The position numbers were made by a program, and so were the translations under genes. A stretch of 64,000 bases of DNA. Source: DATBLE01 sp963764565. GTDB lineage: Bacteria > Actinomycetota > Thermoleophilia > Gaiellales > Gaiellaceae. Under the pieces are notes generated by a model that saw nothing but the letters and a program-made list of their open reading frames with translations, was not told the origin of the DNA and did no database searches. Shown here one piece after another: positions 55,518 through 64,000 of the stretch; within the stretch, counting starts at the first letter, position 1; every line of letters begins with the position of its first letter. Where the stretch lies: positions 72,411 to 136,410 of the forward strand of contig CAVXTD010000021.1 in the NCBI GenBank assembly GCA_963764565.1, in the 5' to 3' direction.

Positions 55518-57706
55518 CTAGAGAAAGCTGTACGGGTCGACGTCGACCTTGACCTGGACCGCCGTCGGCACGCGCACCGCGCCGAGCCAGCGGCGCAGCA
55601 GCGCCTGGATGTTGGCCTCGCGCGGCGCCTTGAGCAGCAGGCGCCGGCGGTGGCGGCCGCGCAGCATGGCGAGCGGCGCCGGCGCCGGGCCGAGCACCTG
55701 GACGCCGTCGCCTTCGCGGCGCCGCGCGGCCGAGCGCGCGCGCGGTCGCATCGACCTGGTCGTCGGCCGGCCGGAGACGACGAGCGCCGCGAGCCGGCCG
55801 AAGGGCGGCAGGCCGGCTTCGGCGCGCGCCGCCTTCTCGGCGCCATGAAGCCGTCGCGGTCGCCCGCGACCAGCGCGTGCATCACCGGATGCTCGGGCAG
55901 ATGGGTCTGCAGCAGCGCCCGGCCCGGCCGCTCGGCGCGGCCGGCGCGGCCGGCGACCTGGTGGAGCAGCTGGAAGGTGCGCTCGGCGGCGCGCAGGTCG
56001 CCGCCGGTCAAGCCCGAGATCGGCGTCGACCACGCCGACCAGGGTCAGGTAGCGGGAAATGATGGCCCTTGGCGACGATCTGGGTGCCGATCGACGATGT
56101 CGATCTCGCCCGCGCGCATGCGCTCGATGAGCTCCGCCGCGGCGGCCGGCCCGTGCACCGTGTCGGTCGACATGATCGCGAGGCGCGCCTCGGGAAAGCG
56201 CGCGGCCACCTCCTCGGCGAGCGCTCGACGCCCGGGCCGCAGGCCGCGAGGCTCTCCTCGGCGCCGCAGTCCGGGCAGGTCGCGCGGCAGGACGCTGCGA
56301 AAGCCGCAATGATGGCAGGCGAGGCGGCGCGGTCAAGCGGTGCTCGACCAGCCAGGAGGTGCAGTTCGGGCATTGGAAGCGGTGGCCGCAGGCGCGGCAC
56401 AGCGTCAGCGGCGCATAGCCGCGCCGGTTGAGGAACAGCAGCGCCTGCTCGCCGGCCGTCGAGCGTGTCGGCGATCGCCTGCGCGAGCGGCGGCGACAGC
56501 CAGCGGCCGCGCGGCGGCGGCGTGCGGCGCAGGTCGATCGCCGCGATCTCCGGCAGCTGCGCGCCGCCGTGACGCGCCGGCAGATGCAGCTCGCGATAGC
56601 GGCCGGCCTCGACATTGACCGCGGTCTCGAGCGACGGCGTCGCCGACGCCAGGACGACCGGGATGCTCGCCGAGGCTGGCGCGCACCACCGCCATGTCGC
56701 GGCGCGTGATAGATGACGCCGTCTTCCTGCTTGAAGGAGCCGTCGTGCTCCTCGTCGACGACGATCAGGCCGAGATCGGGGAACGGCAGGAACAGCGCCG
56801 AGCGCGCGCCGACCACGACGCGCGCCTCGCCCTCGGCGACCGCGCGCCAGGCGCGCCGCCGCACCGCCTGGGGCAGGTCCGAATGCCACGGCGCCGGCGC
56901 CGCGCCGAAGCGCGCGGCGAAGCGGTCGAGCCATTGCGCGGTGAGCGCGATCTCGGGCAGCAGCACCAGCACCTGGCGGCCGGCGGCGAGCGCCTCGGCG
57001 ATCGCCTCGAAATAGACCTCGGTCTTGCCCGACGCCGGTGACGCCGTCGAGCAGGGTGACGGAGAAGCCTGCGCCGACGCGCCGGCGCAGCTCGTCCGCC
57101 GCGTGCGCCTGGTCGGGCGACAGCGTCGGGCCCGGCCGGTCGGCATCGGGCATCGGCGAACGACGCTGGCGCGTCTCGACCGCCTCGAGCAGCGCCGGCG
57201 TCGACCAGCCCCTTGACCACGCCCTGGCCGACACCGGCCTCGCGCGCCAGCTCGGCCGCCGGGCGCGGCGGGCCGTCGGCGAGCACCGCCAGCACGCGCC
57301 GGCGCGCCGGCGTCAGCTTCAAGCGCGCTCGTCGCACGACGCCGACGGCGCCGCCTGATAGGCGAGCGCGCGGGCGCGTCGGCTCGAGCGCGGCGGGGAC
57401 GCTCACGACCATGCGCAGCACCGCGCCGGGCGGCGATAGACGGTATAGCCGGCGACCCAGTCGACGAAGCGGCGCGACACGGCCGGCAGCGGCGGCGCGT
57501 CGATCGACGCGATCGACGTCCTTGAGCTTCGCTCGGCACGCTCGCGTCGCCCGCGCCGGCCCCAGACCACGCCCCAGACCGTCGCGGCTGCCCAGCGGCA
57601 CCGCGACGAAAGCGCCCGGCGCGACCGCCATGCCCTCGGGCACGGCGATAGTCGTAGGCGCCGCTGAGCGGCAGCGGCAGCAGAACCTGGACCGTTCGGC
57701 CGACAT
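55518..57706 (-). CDS. priA: Primosomal protein N' (PriA helicase), many frameshifts
   Basis: About 730 residues in pieces across frames. Start near ATG 57706 followed by VQVLLPLPLSGAYDY. Helicase core: TLLDGVTG(S)GKTEVYFEAI (Walker A), VLVLLPEIALTAQWLDRFAA, VVVGARSALFLPFPDLGLIV and VDEEHDGSFKQEDGVIYHAP (DEEH box). Zinc-binding cysteines in LCRACGHRFQCPNCTSWLVE. C-terminus VQVKVDVDPYSFL. PriA restarts stalled replication forks. The breaks (at least eight) are single-base errors in an otherwise well-kept gene. Divergent from fsa. Confidence 0.88.
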
Positions 57707-57849
57707 TGTTAATGGCGCAAATCGCGCTGGAACTGGCGCGGCGACACCACATGGGGTATACACTAAACGGCGGCGGCGAAACGGCCTTTTCGGATCGGCG
57801 CCGCGCGGCGGATGGCGTTAGCGACCGCGCAGCAGCGAGACAGGCGTTC

Positions 57850-58551
57850 ATGAAGTTCTTCATCGACACGGCCGATATGGACGAGATTCGCGAGCTGGCG
57901 GCGACCGGCCTGCTCGACGGCGTGACGACCAACCCGTCGCTCGTCGCCAAGAGCGGGCGCAATTTCCTCGACGTCATCCGCGAGATCTGCGCGGTGGTGC
58001 CGGGCCGAGTCAGCGCCGAGGTGACCGCGACCGATTTCCACACCATGCTGCGCGAGGGACAGGCGCTGGCGCGCCTGCGCCAAGAACGTCGTGGTCAAGG
58101 TGCCGCTGACCATGGACGGCCTCAAGGCCTGCAAGGCGCTGTCGACCGAGGGCACCAAGGTCAACGTGACCCTGTGCTTCTCGGCGGCCCAGGCGCTGCT
58201 CGCGGCCAAGGCGGGCGCCACCTTCATCTCGCCCTTCGTCGGCCGGCTCGACGACATCGGCACCGACGGCATGGCGCTGATCGCCGACATCGTCGAGATC
58301 TACCGCAACTACGACAGCTTCAAGACCGAGGTGCTGGTCGCCTCGATCCGCCATCCCATGCATCTGGTCGACGGCGGCCAAGATGGGCGCGCATGTCGCG
58401 ACCCTGCCGCCCGACGGTGCTGCGCAAGCTGTTCCAGCATCCGCTGACCGACAAGGGCCTCGCCGCGTTCCTGGCCGATTGGGAAAAGACCGGCCAGACG
58501 ATCCTCGGCCCGACCACAGCAAAAGAACGGGGCCGTGAGCGAGCCCAGTAG
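57850..58551 (+). CDS. fsa: Fructose-6-phosphate aldolase/transaldolase-like (TalC/FSA), frameshifted
   Basis: About 220-233 residues. MKFFIDTADMDEIRELAATG is the family start, followed by DGVTTNPSLVAKSG. The Schiff-base lysine block is NVVVKVPLTMDGLKACKALS (Lys about 85), then KVNVTLCFSAAQALLAAKAG and FISPFVGRLDDIGTDGMALI. The tail MGAHVATLPPTVLRKLFQHP is typical. Frames shift near 58,080 and 58,378. It belongs to the small transaldolase family acting in the pentose-phosphate pathway. priA-fsa-DUF484-xerC is a usual alphaproteobacterial neighbourhood. The end overlaps DUF484. Confidence 0.88.
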   Translation: MKFFIDTADMDEIRELAATGLLDGVTTNPSLVAKSGRNFLDVIREICAVVPGRVSAEVTATDFHTMLREGQALARLRQERRGQGAADHGRPQGLQGAVDRGHQGQRDPVLLGGPGAARGQGGRHLHLALRRPARRHRHRRHGADRRHRRDLPQLRQLQDRGAGRLDPPSHASGRRRPRWARMSRPCRPTVLRKLFQHPLTDKGLAAFLADWEKTGQTILGPTTAKERGRERAQ

Positions 58552-59255
58552 AGCACGCGCGCCGGGTCCGCGGCCGGTCACGGCCGAGGATGTCGCGGAC
58601 TTCCTGGCCCGCCATCCCGAATTCATGGCCGAGCATCCGGACGTGCTGGCGCTGCGTCGTGCCGCCGTCGCACACGACGGGCGACAACGTCGCGACATGC
58701 AGCGGTTCATGATCGACCGGCTGCGCGCCGAGATCGACCACGCTCAAGACCAGCCATCAGGAACTGATCGCGACGACGCGCACCAACATGAGCAGCCAGC
58801 GCCGCGTGCACGAGGCGGCGCTCGAGCTGCTCGACGGCGCGCACCTTCGAGGAGCTGATCGAGCGCATCACGACCGATCTCGCGATCCGGCTCGGCGTCG
58901 ACGTCATCAGCCTGTGCGTCGAGAACGACGGCAGCGTCGGCGCCGAAGGTGACCAGCCGCGGCGTCCGCCTGCTCAAGCCGGGCACGATCGACCGCCTGA
59001 TGGAGACGGATCAGGACGTCGTGCTGCACGCCACGGTCGAGGGCAGCCCGGCGCTGTTCGGCCACGCCGCGCGCACTGGTCAAGTCCGAGGCGCTGATGC
59101 GCCTGCGCGTCAGCCCGGCGGCGCCCGCGGGCGTGCTGGCGCTCGGCTCGCGCAACGAGAACCATTTCGACCACGGCCAGGGCACCGAGCTGCTCGATTT
59201 CCTGGCGCGCGTGCTGGAGACCACCATCCGGCTATGGCTCGACCTGCCCGGCTGA
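58535..59255 (+). CDS. DUF484 family protein (frameshifted)
   Basis: About 235 residues from GTG 58535. The N-terminus AEDVADFLARHPEFMAEHPD is the DUF484 signature (phage-lambda-P-like helices), followed by a GAF-like domain read in pieces: ATTRTNMSSQRRVHEAALEL, RITTDLAIRLGVDVISLCVE, SRGVRLLKPGTIDRLMETDQ and GVLALGSRNENHFDHGQGTE. The role is unknown; the gene is nearly always next to xerC, as here, with its stop overlapping the xerC start region. Frames shift near 58,740, 58,845, 58,940 and 59,080. Confidence 0.8.
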
Positions 59256-60184
59256 ACGAGGCGGCGGTCGCGCCCGATCTCGCCGCCGCCATCGCCCGCT
59301 GGCAGGACTGGCTGATCCACGAACGGCGCGCCGCGCGCCATACCGTCGACGGCTATCTCCACGACCTGAACGGATTGTTCGCCTTCCTCGCGGAGCATCT
59401 GGGCGGGGCACCGGCATTGCGCGATCTCGGCGCGCTGCGTGCCGCCGACATCCGCGCCTGGCTCGCGCGCCGCGCGACCGAGTCGCGGGCGCGCAGCTCG
59501 ACGGCGCGCGCGCTGTCGGCGACGCGCAGCCTGTTCCGCTTTCTCGACAAGACGGGCGTCCTGAGCAACCCGGCGATCCTGCTGGTCGCGGCACCCCGCC
59601 TGCCACGCGCGGTGCCGAAGCCGCTCGGCGAGGTCGAGGCGGCCGAGGCGCTGGAACAGGCGGGCGCGCTCGCCGGCGAAGCCTGGATCGGCAAGCGCGA
59701 TGTCGCGCTGCTCACGCTGCTCTATGGCTGCGGCCTGCGCCTCGACGAGGCGCTGCAGATGAAGCGCGCCGACGCGCCGCAAGCGCGACAGCATGATGAT
59801 CACCGGCAAGGGAAACAAGACGCGCCTCGTCCCGGTGCTGCCGGCGGTGCGCGAGGCGATCGCCGACTATCTCGCCGCCTGCCCCTTCCAGGGCGCCAAG
59901 GACGCGCCGCTGTTCGTCGGCGCGCGCGGCGGGCGGCTCAACCCGCGCGTGGCGCAGGGCGTCATGCAGCGTCTGCGCCGGCGCTCGGCCTGCCGGCGAC
60001 GGCGACCCCGCACGCGCTGCGCCACAGCTTCGCGACGCATCTGCTCGCCGCGGGCGGCGATCTGCGCACCATCCAGGAGCTGCTCGGCCACGCCTCGCTC
60101 TCGACCACCCAGCGCTATACCGCGGTCGTGCCCGACCAGCTGCTCGCGGTCTACGACCGGGCCCATCCGCGCGCCAAGGGCTGA
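59234..60184 (+). CDS. xerC: Tyrosine recombinase XerC (frameshifted)
   Basis: About 315 residues. N-terminal SAM-like domain (WQDWLIHERRAARHTVDGYL), then the catalytic domain with the first Arg in LLTLLYGCGLRLDEALQMKR, the strand SMMITGKGNKTRLVPVLPAV (Lys), HALRHSFATHLLAAGGDLRT (HxxR), LGHASLSTTQRY (His and nucleophile Tyr). It resolves chromosome dimers at dif with XerD. Frame shifts near 59,780 and 59,985. ATG 59234 lies inside the end of DUF484. Confidence 0.9.
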   Translation: MARPARLNEAAVAPDLAAAIARWQDWLIHERRAARHTVDGYLHDLNGLFAFLAEHLGGAPALRDLGALRAADIRAWLARRATESRARSSTARALSATRSLFRFLDKTGVLSNPAILLVAAPRLPRAVPKPLGEVEAAEALEQAGALAGEAWIGKRDVALLTLLYGCGLRLDEALQMKRADAPQARQHDDHRQGKQDAPRPGAAGGARGDRRLSRRLPLPGRQGRAAVRRRARRAAQPARGAGRHAASAPALGLPATATPHALRHSFATHLLAAGGDLRTIQELLGHASLSTTQRYTAVVPDQLLAVYDRAHPRAKG

Positions 60185-60188
60185 GCCG

Positions 60189-61389
60189 CTAAGTCCTGCC
60201 GAGCCGCCAGAGCACCGCCGGCCCAAGCGCGACCACGACGCCGAGCGAGGCGAAGGCCAGGCCCCAAGCGACGACGCTGTCGCTGCCGCCCGCGAGATCG
60301 AGCACGACGCCGAACATGATCGGCCCGGCGAAGGCGCCCAAGAAGCCGATGCTGGAATGCACCGCCATGGTTGCACCGCGCTGGCCGGGTACCGCGGCGC
60401 CGACAGTGCCGGCGGTGAGCGACGCCGAAATCGACCATGACCAGGCCGCCATAGACGATCATCAGCGCCGCCGCGGCGCCGTAGGAGAGCGCGCCGGCGA
60501 AGCCGATGCCGCAGGCGACGACTGCCGAAACCAGCATCGCGCCCATCAGGACCGGGCGCCGTCCGAAGCGTAGGCAGAGCTCGTTGCCGAAGAGGCTGGC
60601 CGGCAGGCCGACCAGCGAGCTCAGCATCGCGACCACCGTCGCGCTCAGCGCCGTCGCGCCATCCGCCTGGCGCGCCAGCACGAATGCCAGGAAAGCGACG
60701 ATCCAGGAGCGCAGCCCGAACAGCTCCCAAGCATGCGCGCCATAGGCGACGGCGAACGCCATGGCCGTGCGGTTGCGCAGCACCGGGCGGAAGTCGAGCA
60801 GATGCGGCCGTGGCGCCGCGGGCGGCTCGGGTGCGACGGGCTCGAGCGCCCACGCCGCGATCGCGAGGGCCAGGACGGAGCCGACGGCCGCCGCGCCGAA
60901 CGCCCAGCGCCAGCCGAGCCAGGCGTCGATGGCGCCCGCCACCAGGAACGACAGGCTGAGGCCGATCGAGAAACCGCCGGTGTAGAAGCCGAGGCCCCGC
61001 GTCAAGACCGGCCCCGCGACGCGGTCGGTCAGCGCCTTCAGGCCCGGCATGTAGGTGCCGGCCAGGCCGACGCCGGCGAGCGTGCGCCAGAGCAGCGCGC
61101 TCCAGAAGCCGTCGGCGAGCACCGCGAAACCGAGCGAGGCGAGGCCGCCCAGAGCGGTCGACACGAGATAGATGCGGCGCGCGTCCATGCGGTCGGTCAG
61201 GCTGGTCAGAAGCGGCACGGCCAAGACATAGCCCGCGTAGTAGATGCCGCTGATCCAGCCGGCCTCGGTGTTGCTGAGCTGCCATTCCTCGGCGAAGGCC
61301 GGGAGCAGTGCCGCGAAGGCCGAGATGCCGATCATGCCGAGCACCTCGGCGGCGCACAGGGCCGCGATCAGGCGGAGCGGGCCCGTCAT
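60189..61389 (-). CDS. MFS transporter (one frameshift)
   Basis: About 400 residues from ATG 61389, twelve helices. AEEWQLSNTEAGWISGIYYA and the loop 2-3 motif TSLTDRMDARRIYLV are typical, with YMPGLKALTDRVAGPVLTRG in the first half. The frame changes near 60,430, after which GATMAVHSSIGFLGAFAGPI and FGVVLDLAGGSDSVV complete the protein. Substrate unknown. Convergent with xerC (5-base gap). Confidence 0.82.
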
Positions 61390-61392
61390 CGC

Positions 61393-62118
61393 CTAGTCGC
61401 CCTTGGCGCCCGCGCGGAAGAACACGCCGTCGACCTGGAGCAGGCGCACGAGATGCCGGTCGAAATAGCCCGGGATGATGAGCCTCGGCTCGAAGCCGCG
61501 CCGCTCCAGATAGTCGATCATGGCGAGCCACGTCGTCTCGCCGTCATAGAGCGGGACGAGCGACAGCTCGAGCTGCACGCCTTCGATGCGCGCGAGCGCG
61601 CGCTCGGCGCCCTCCAGCACAGGACGCTCATAGCCCTGGGTGTCGATCTTGAGCAGCACGCGGTCGGCGTCGCGGGCGTAGTCCGCAAAGACGGCGTCGA
61701 GCGTCGCGACCCTGACCTGTTCGCGCGCGACCGTGCGCGAGGTCGGCGAGACTTGAAGAATCTCGCCGCGCATCGGCAAAAACGAGCTCATGTCGCTGTC
61801 GTTCGAGACGTTGATCTCGATCTCGCCGGCCTCGGCGCCGAGCGCCATGCGCGGCGCCACTGTCCAACGAGCGTCGCCCGCGGCGCGGCGCGTGAGCGTT
61901 TCGTGGGCGTCGGACAAAGGCTCGAACGAGACGATGCGGCCCCGATAGCCGGCGTCGCGCAGATAGCCGGCGTATTGTCCGACATTGGCGCCGACGTCGA
62001 GCACGAGGGTGATGCCGAAATGGTCGAGCAGCGACTTGAGCTGTTGCCAGTGCGGCTTCGGATAGTCGGTCAGGTCGCGGCCGAAGCGGCGGAGGAGCGT
62101 GCTGAGCGGCCCGGCCAT
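61393..62118 (-). CDS. FkbM family methyltransferase
   Basis: 241 residues. The SAM-binding start ITLVLDVGANVGQYAGYLRD (about 35-54) has the D-x-G-A-N-x-G of FkbM, followed by GRIVSFEPLSDAHETLTRRA with the acidic ribose contact. DRVLLKIDTQGYERPVLEGA is the family's second hallmark (KIDTQG). It methylates an oxygen, often on a sugar or small molecule. Intact frame, four bases from the MFS start, so the two may be co-transcribed. Confidence 0.9.
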   Translation of the reverse strand: MAGPLSTLLRRFGRDLTDYPKPHWQQLKSLLDHFGITLVLDVGANVGQYAGYLRDAGYRGRIVSFEPLSDAHETLTRRAAGDARWTVAPRMALGAEAGEIEINVSNDSDMSSFLPMRGEILQVSPTSRTVAREQVRVATLDAVFADYARDADRVLLKIDTQGYERPVLEGAERALARIEGVQLELSLVPLYDGETTWLAMIDYLERRGFEPRLIIPGYFDRHLVRLLQVDGVFFRAGAKGD

Positions 62119-62133
62119 GTCGTCACCCGCCGG

Positions 62134-62466
62134 TCACGCGCGCCGAGAGCCGACGATGCGGCGCACCCAACGCTTTGCCCGGCCCTCGGCCTCCTCGAAC
62201 CTGGCGGTCCACGCCGGATAGCGCGTGCGGGCGCGGGCGCGCAGCCTTTGGCGCAACAGGCGGATGCGCGGCGACACGCTCGACAGCAGGAACAAGCCGA
62301 TGAACAGGAACAGGATGCCCTGGAGGATCGGCAGGAACAGGCCGAGCACGCCGAGCACGATGAACGCCCAGCCGGTCCAGTAGAGCGCAATCCTCTGCCA
62401 GGTGGACTTGCCATTGCGCCTCGTGCCGCGTCGGCGGCGCGGCCGGGTGCTCTTGGCGGATCGCAT
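62134..62466 (-). CDS. Small PGPGW/DUF454-like membrane protein
   Basis: 110 residues from ATG 62466 (the frame is open to 62547). A basic start is followed by WTGWAFIVLGVLGLFLPILQ and GILFLFIGLFLLSSVSPRIR, two membrane helices with the glycine-proline turn of this family, then a basic amphipathic tail. Similar proteins have no known function. It sits between lpdA and the FkbM gene, all on the minus strand. Confidence 0.65.
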   Translation of the reverse strand: MRSAKSTRPRRRRGTRRNGKSTWQRIALYWTGWAFIVLGVLGLFLPILQGILFLFIGLFLLSSVSPRIRLLRQRLRARARTRYPAWTARFEEAEGRAKRWVRRIVGSRRA

Positions 62467-62498
62467 GCCGCCCATCGGGGGCGCGGCGTTCACGGCCG

Positions 62499-63911
62499 CT
62501 AGATCTCGCGCGCGCGGCCGCCGACGGCGAGCGCCGCCTCGCTTCACCGCCTCGTTGAGCGTCGGGTGGCGCGTGGAAGGTGCGCGCGATGTCCTCGGCG
62601 GCGCCGCCGAACTCCATCGCCATCACGATCTCGTGGATCATCGTGCCGGCCTCGGGCCGATGATGTGGCGCGCCGAGCATGCGGTCGGTCTTGGCGTCGG
62701 CCAGGATCTTGACCAGGCCGTCGGTCGAAGCCGTTGCGCGCGCGCGCGGCCGTTGGCGGTGAACGGGAACTTGCCGACCTTGTACGCGATGCCGGCCTCC
62801 TTCAGCTGCTCCTCGGTCTTGCCGACCGACGGCGACCTCGGGCCAGGTGTAGACGACGCCGGGCACGGTTCGTAGTTCACGTGGCCGGGCTGGCCGGCGA
62901 TGATCTCGGCGACCGCGACGCCCTCTTCCTCGGCCTTGTGGGCCAGCATCGGCCCGGCGATCACGTCGCCGATGGCGTAGATGCCGGGGACGGTGGTCTG
63001 GAAGTGCTCGTCGACCTGGATGCGGCCGCGGTTGTCGATGCTCGACGCCGACCGCGTCGAGGCCGAGCCCGTCGGTGTAGGGCCGCCGGCCGATCGAGAC
63101 CAGCACGACGTCGGCGCTCGAGCGGCTCGGCCGCGCCGCCCTTGGCCGGCTCGACGTCAGCGCGACGCCGTCCGTCGTCGGGCTTGGCGCTCGTCACCTT
63201 GGTGCCGAGCTTGAACTCGAGGCCCTGCTTGTCAGCATGCGCTGGAGCATGCGGCCGACCTCGCCGTCCATGCCGGGCAGGATGCGGTCGAGGAACTCGA
63301 CCACCGTGACCTTGGCGCCGAGCCGGCTGCCAGACCGAGCCCATCTCGAGCCCGATGTAGCCGCCGCCGATCGACGACCAGCGTGCTCCGGCACCTCGGC
63401 GAGCGCCAGCGCGCCGGTCGAGGACGACGATGCGCTTCTCGTCGACCGCGACGCCGTTCGAGCGGCGATGACGTCGGAGCCGGTGGCGATGACGATGTGC
63501 TTGGCCTGCGATCTTGGTCTCGCCGTCGACCGCGACCTCGCCCGCGCCGGTGATCTGCCCGTGCCCTTGACGCGGTCGACCTTGTTCTTCTTGAACAGGA
63601 ACTCGACGCCCTTGGTCAGGCCGTCGACCACCTTGTCCTTGCGCGCCATCATCGCCGCGAGGTCGAGCTCGACGCCCGCCGAGCTTGACGCCGTGCGCGG
63701 TCGAGGCCGTGGCGCGCCTCGGCGAATTTCTCCGACGACTGGAGCAGCGCCTTGGACGGGATGCAGCCGATGTTGAGGCAGGTGCCGCCGAGGCGCGCGC
63801 GCGCTTGTCGACGCAGGCGACCTTCAGGCCGAGCTGCGCCGCGCGGATGGCGGCGACATAGCCGCCCGGGCCGCCGCCGATGATGACAAGATCGTAGGTG
63901 CTCTCAGCCAT
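62499..63911 (-). CDS. lpdA: Dihydrolipoyl dehydrogenase (E3), heavily frameshifted
   Basis: About 470 residues from ATG 63911. Start MAESTYDLVIIGGGPGGYVA (FAD site), a fragmentary redox-cysteine region, FLFKKNKVDRVKGTG, then the NAD site GGGYIGLEMGSVW and the expected late parts in scattered frames: IAGPMLAHKAEEEGVAVAEI, GQPGHVNYEPC, EEQLKEAGIAYKVGKFPFTA and MIHEIVMAMEFGGAAEDIAR. The C-terminus ends REI at TAG 62499. More than ten single-base breaks are present. It re-oxidises lipoamide of the 2-oxoglutarate or pyruvate dehydrogenase complex; the odhB end just upstream supports the former. Confidence 0.87.
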
Positions 63912-63970
63912 GAAGCCCGTCCCTCACTCAGGTTTTGCCGGCGCCAGCCTAGCGCGCCGCGGCCGCCTCG

Positions 63971-64000
63971 TCACATCTCCAGCAACATGCGCTGCGGGTC
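63971..64000 (-). CDS. odhB: Dihydrolipoamide succinyltransferase C-terminus (partial)
   Basis: The last nine codons, DPQRMLLEM, and a TGA at 63973-63971. E2 proteins of 2-oxoglutarate dehydrogenase end in this DPxRLLL-type tail, and lpdA follows 59 bases on. The rest lies right of the window. Confidence 0.65.
   Translation of the reverse strand, partial: DPQRMLLEM

Noticed and set aside
55518..63911. Pseudogene status for priA, fsa, DUF484, xerC and lpdA
   Set aside because: All motifs are kept and the breaks are single-base shifts in essential genes, so they look like sequencing indels.
52461..64000. Horizontal transfer of an alphaproteobacterial segment
   Set aside because: It holds core housekeeping genes in native order and begins in mid-gene without mobility genes. 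Misassembly explains it better.

Overview
The window is a join of two unrelated high-GC genomes. Bases 1 to about 52,460 look like an Actinomycetota chromosome, probably class Thermoleophilia: very high GC, Tyr written almost only as TAC, a comEA-comEC-holA block, MscL with a C-terminal zinc ribbon, DUF5996, DUF5678 and UBP zinc-finger proteins, and several candidate leaderless starts. From about 52,460 to the end the gene order (odhB, lpd, xerC, DUF484, fsa, priA) is that of an alphaproteobacterium and Tyr is often TAT. The switch happens inside two half genes: a family III CoA-transferase that stops after about 52 residues, and an FHA-domain protein that has lost its N-terminus. This is most likely an assembly chimera. 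Many genes on both sides carry single-base frameshifts, densest on the right, as expected of an indel-prone long-read assembly.

Left segment. 1-5.7 kb (minus): comEA, comEC (without its beta-lactamase domain), holA, then an overlapping trio of AhpD-like protein, radical SAM enzyme and membrane glycosyltransferase. 5.8-11.6 kb: LysE exporter, mscL, an ABM-like small protein, decayed oxidase remnants, an MFS carrier, a ROK/polyphosphate-glucokinase-like protein, a truncated flippase-like gene beside a palindromic repeat, and a GNAT protein. 11.6-16.2 kb: leuS with a probable leucine leader-peptide attenuator, a DUF5678/retropepsin-like pair, and lysA. 16.2-20 kb: alpha/beta hydrolase, UBP zinc finger, DUF5996, and a LysM-fused D-Ala-D-Ala carboxypeptidase.

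20.3-36.3 kb is the most unusual part: a strong promoter (TTGACA, 17-base spacer, TATGTT) precedes five tightly coupled genes for a PhoD-like metallophosphatase and four large proteins (1112, 1168, 1540 and 557 residues). None has a signal peptide, and I recognise none of the last three. All five frames are intact although frameshifts are common around them. I think this is an undescribed multi-protein system.

36.3-38.7 kb (minus): a nitroreductase, MarR regulator and alcohol dehydrogenase operon with a perfect 20-base palindromic operator. 38.8-39.65 kb: a DsbA/FrnE-like gene whose first redox cysteine codon is an in-frame TGA followed by a SECIS-like hairpin, then a class II tRNA with tRNA-Sec/allo-tRNA architecture (anticodon reading GAC) and a terminator. 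This may be a selenocysteine locus. 39.6-52.3 kb: SRPBCC protein, aldo/keto reductase, 1-Cys peroxiredoxin with an M24 peptidase, MMPL transporter with an ArsR regulator, a DHA2 MFS exporter, remnants of a Liv-type ABC importer, a FAD amine oxidoreductase, a DUF255/YyaL protein and the cut CoA-transferase.

Right segment (52.46-64 kb): three related FHA/transmembrane proteins in tandem, priA (minus) divergent from fsa-DUF484-xerC, then an MFS carrier, a FkbM methyltransferase, a small PGPGW-type membrane protein, lpdA and the last codons of odhB. No CRISPR array, rRNA, transposase or prophage was seen.
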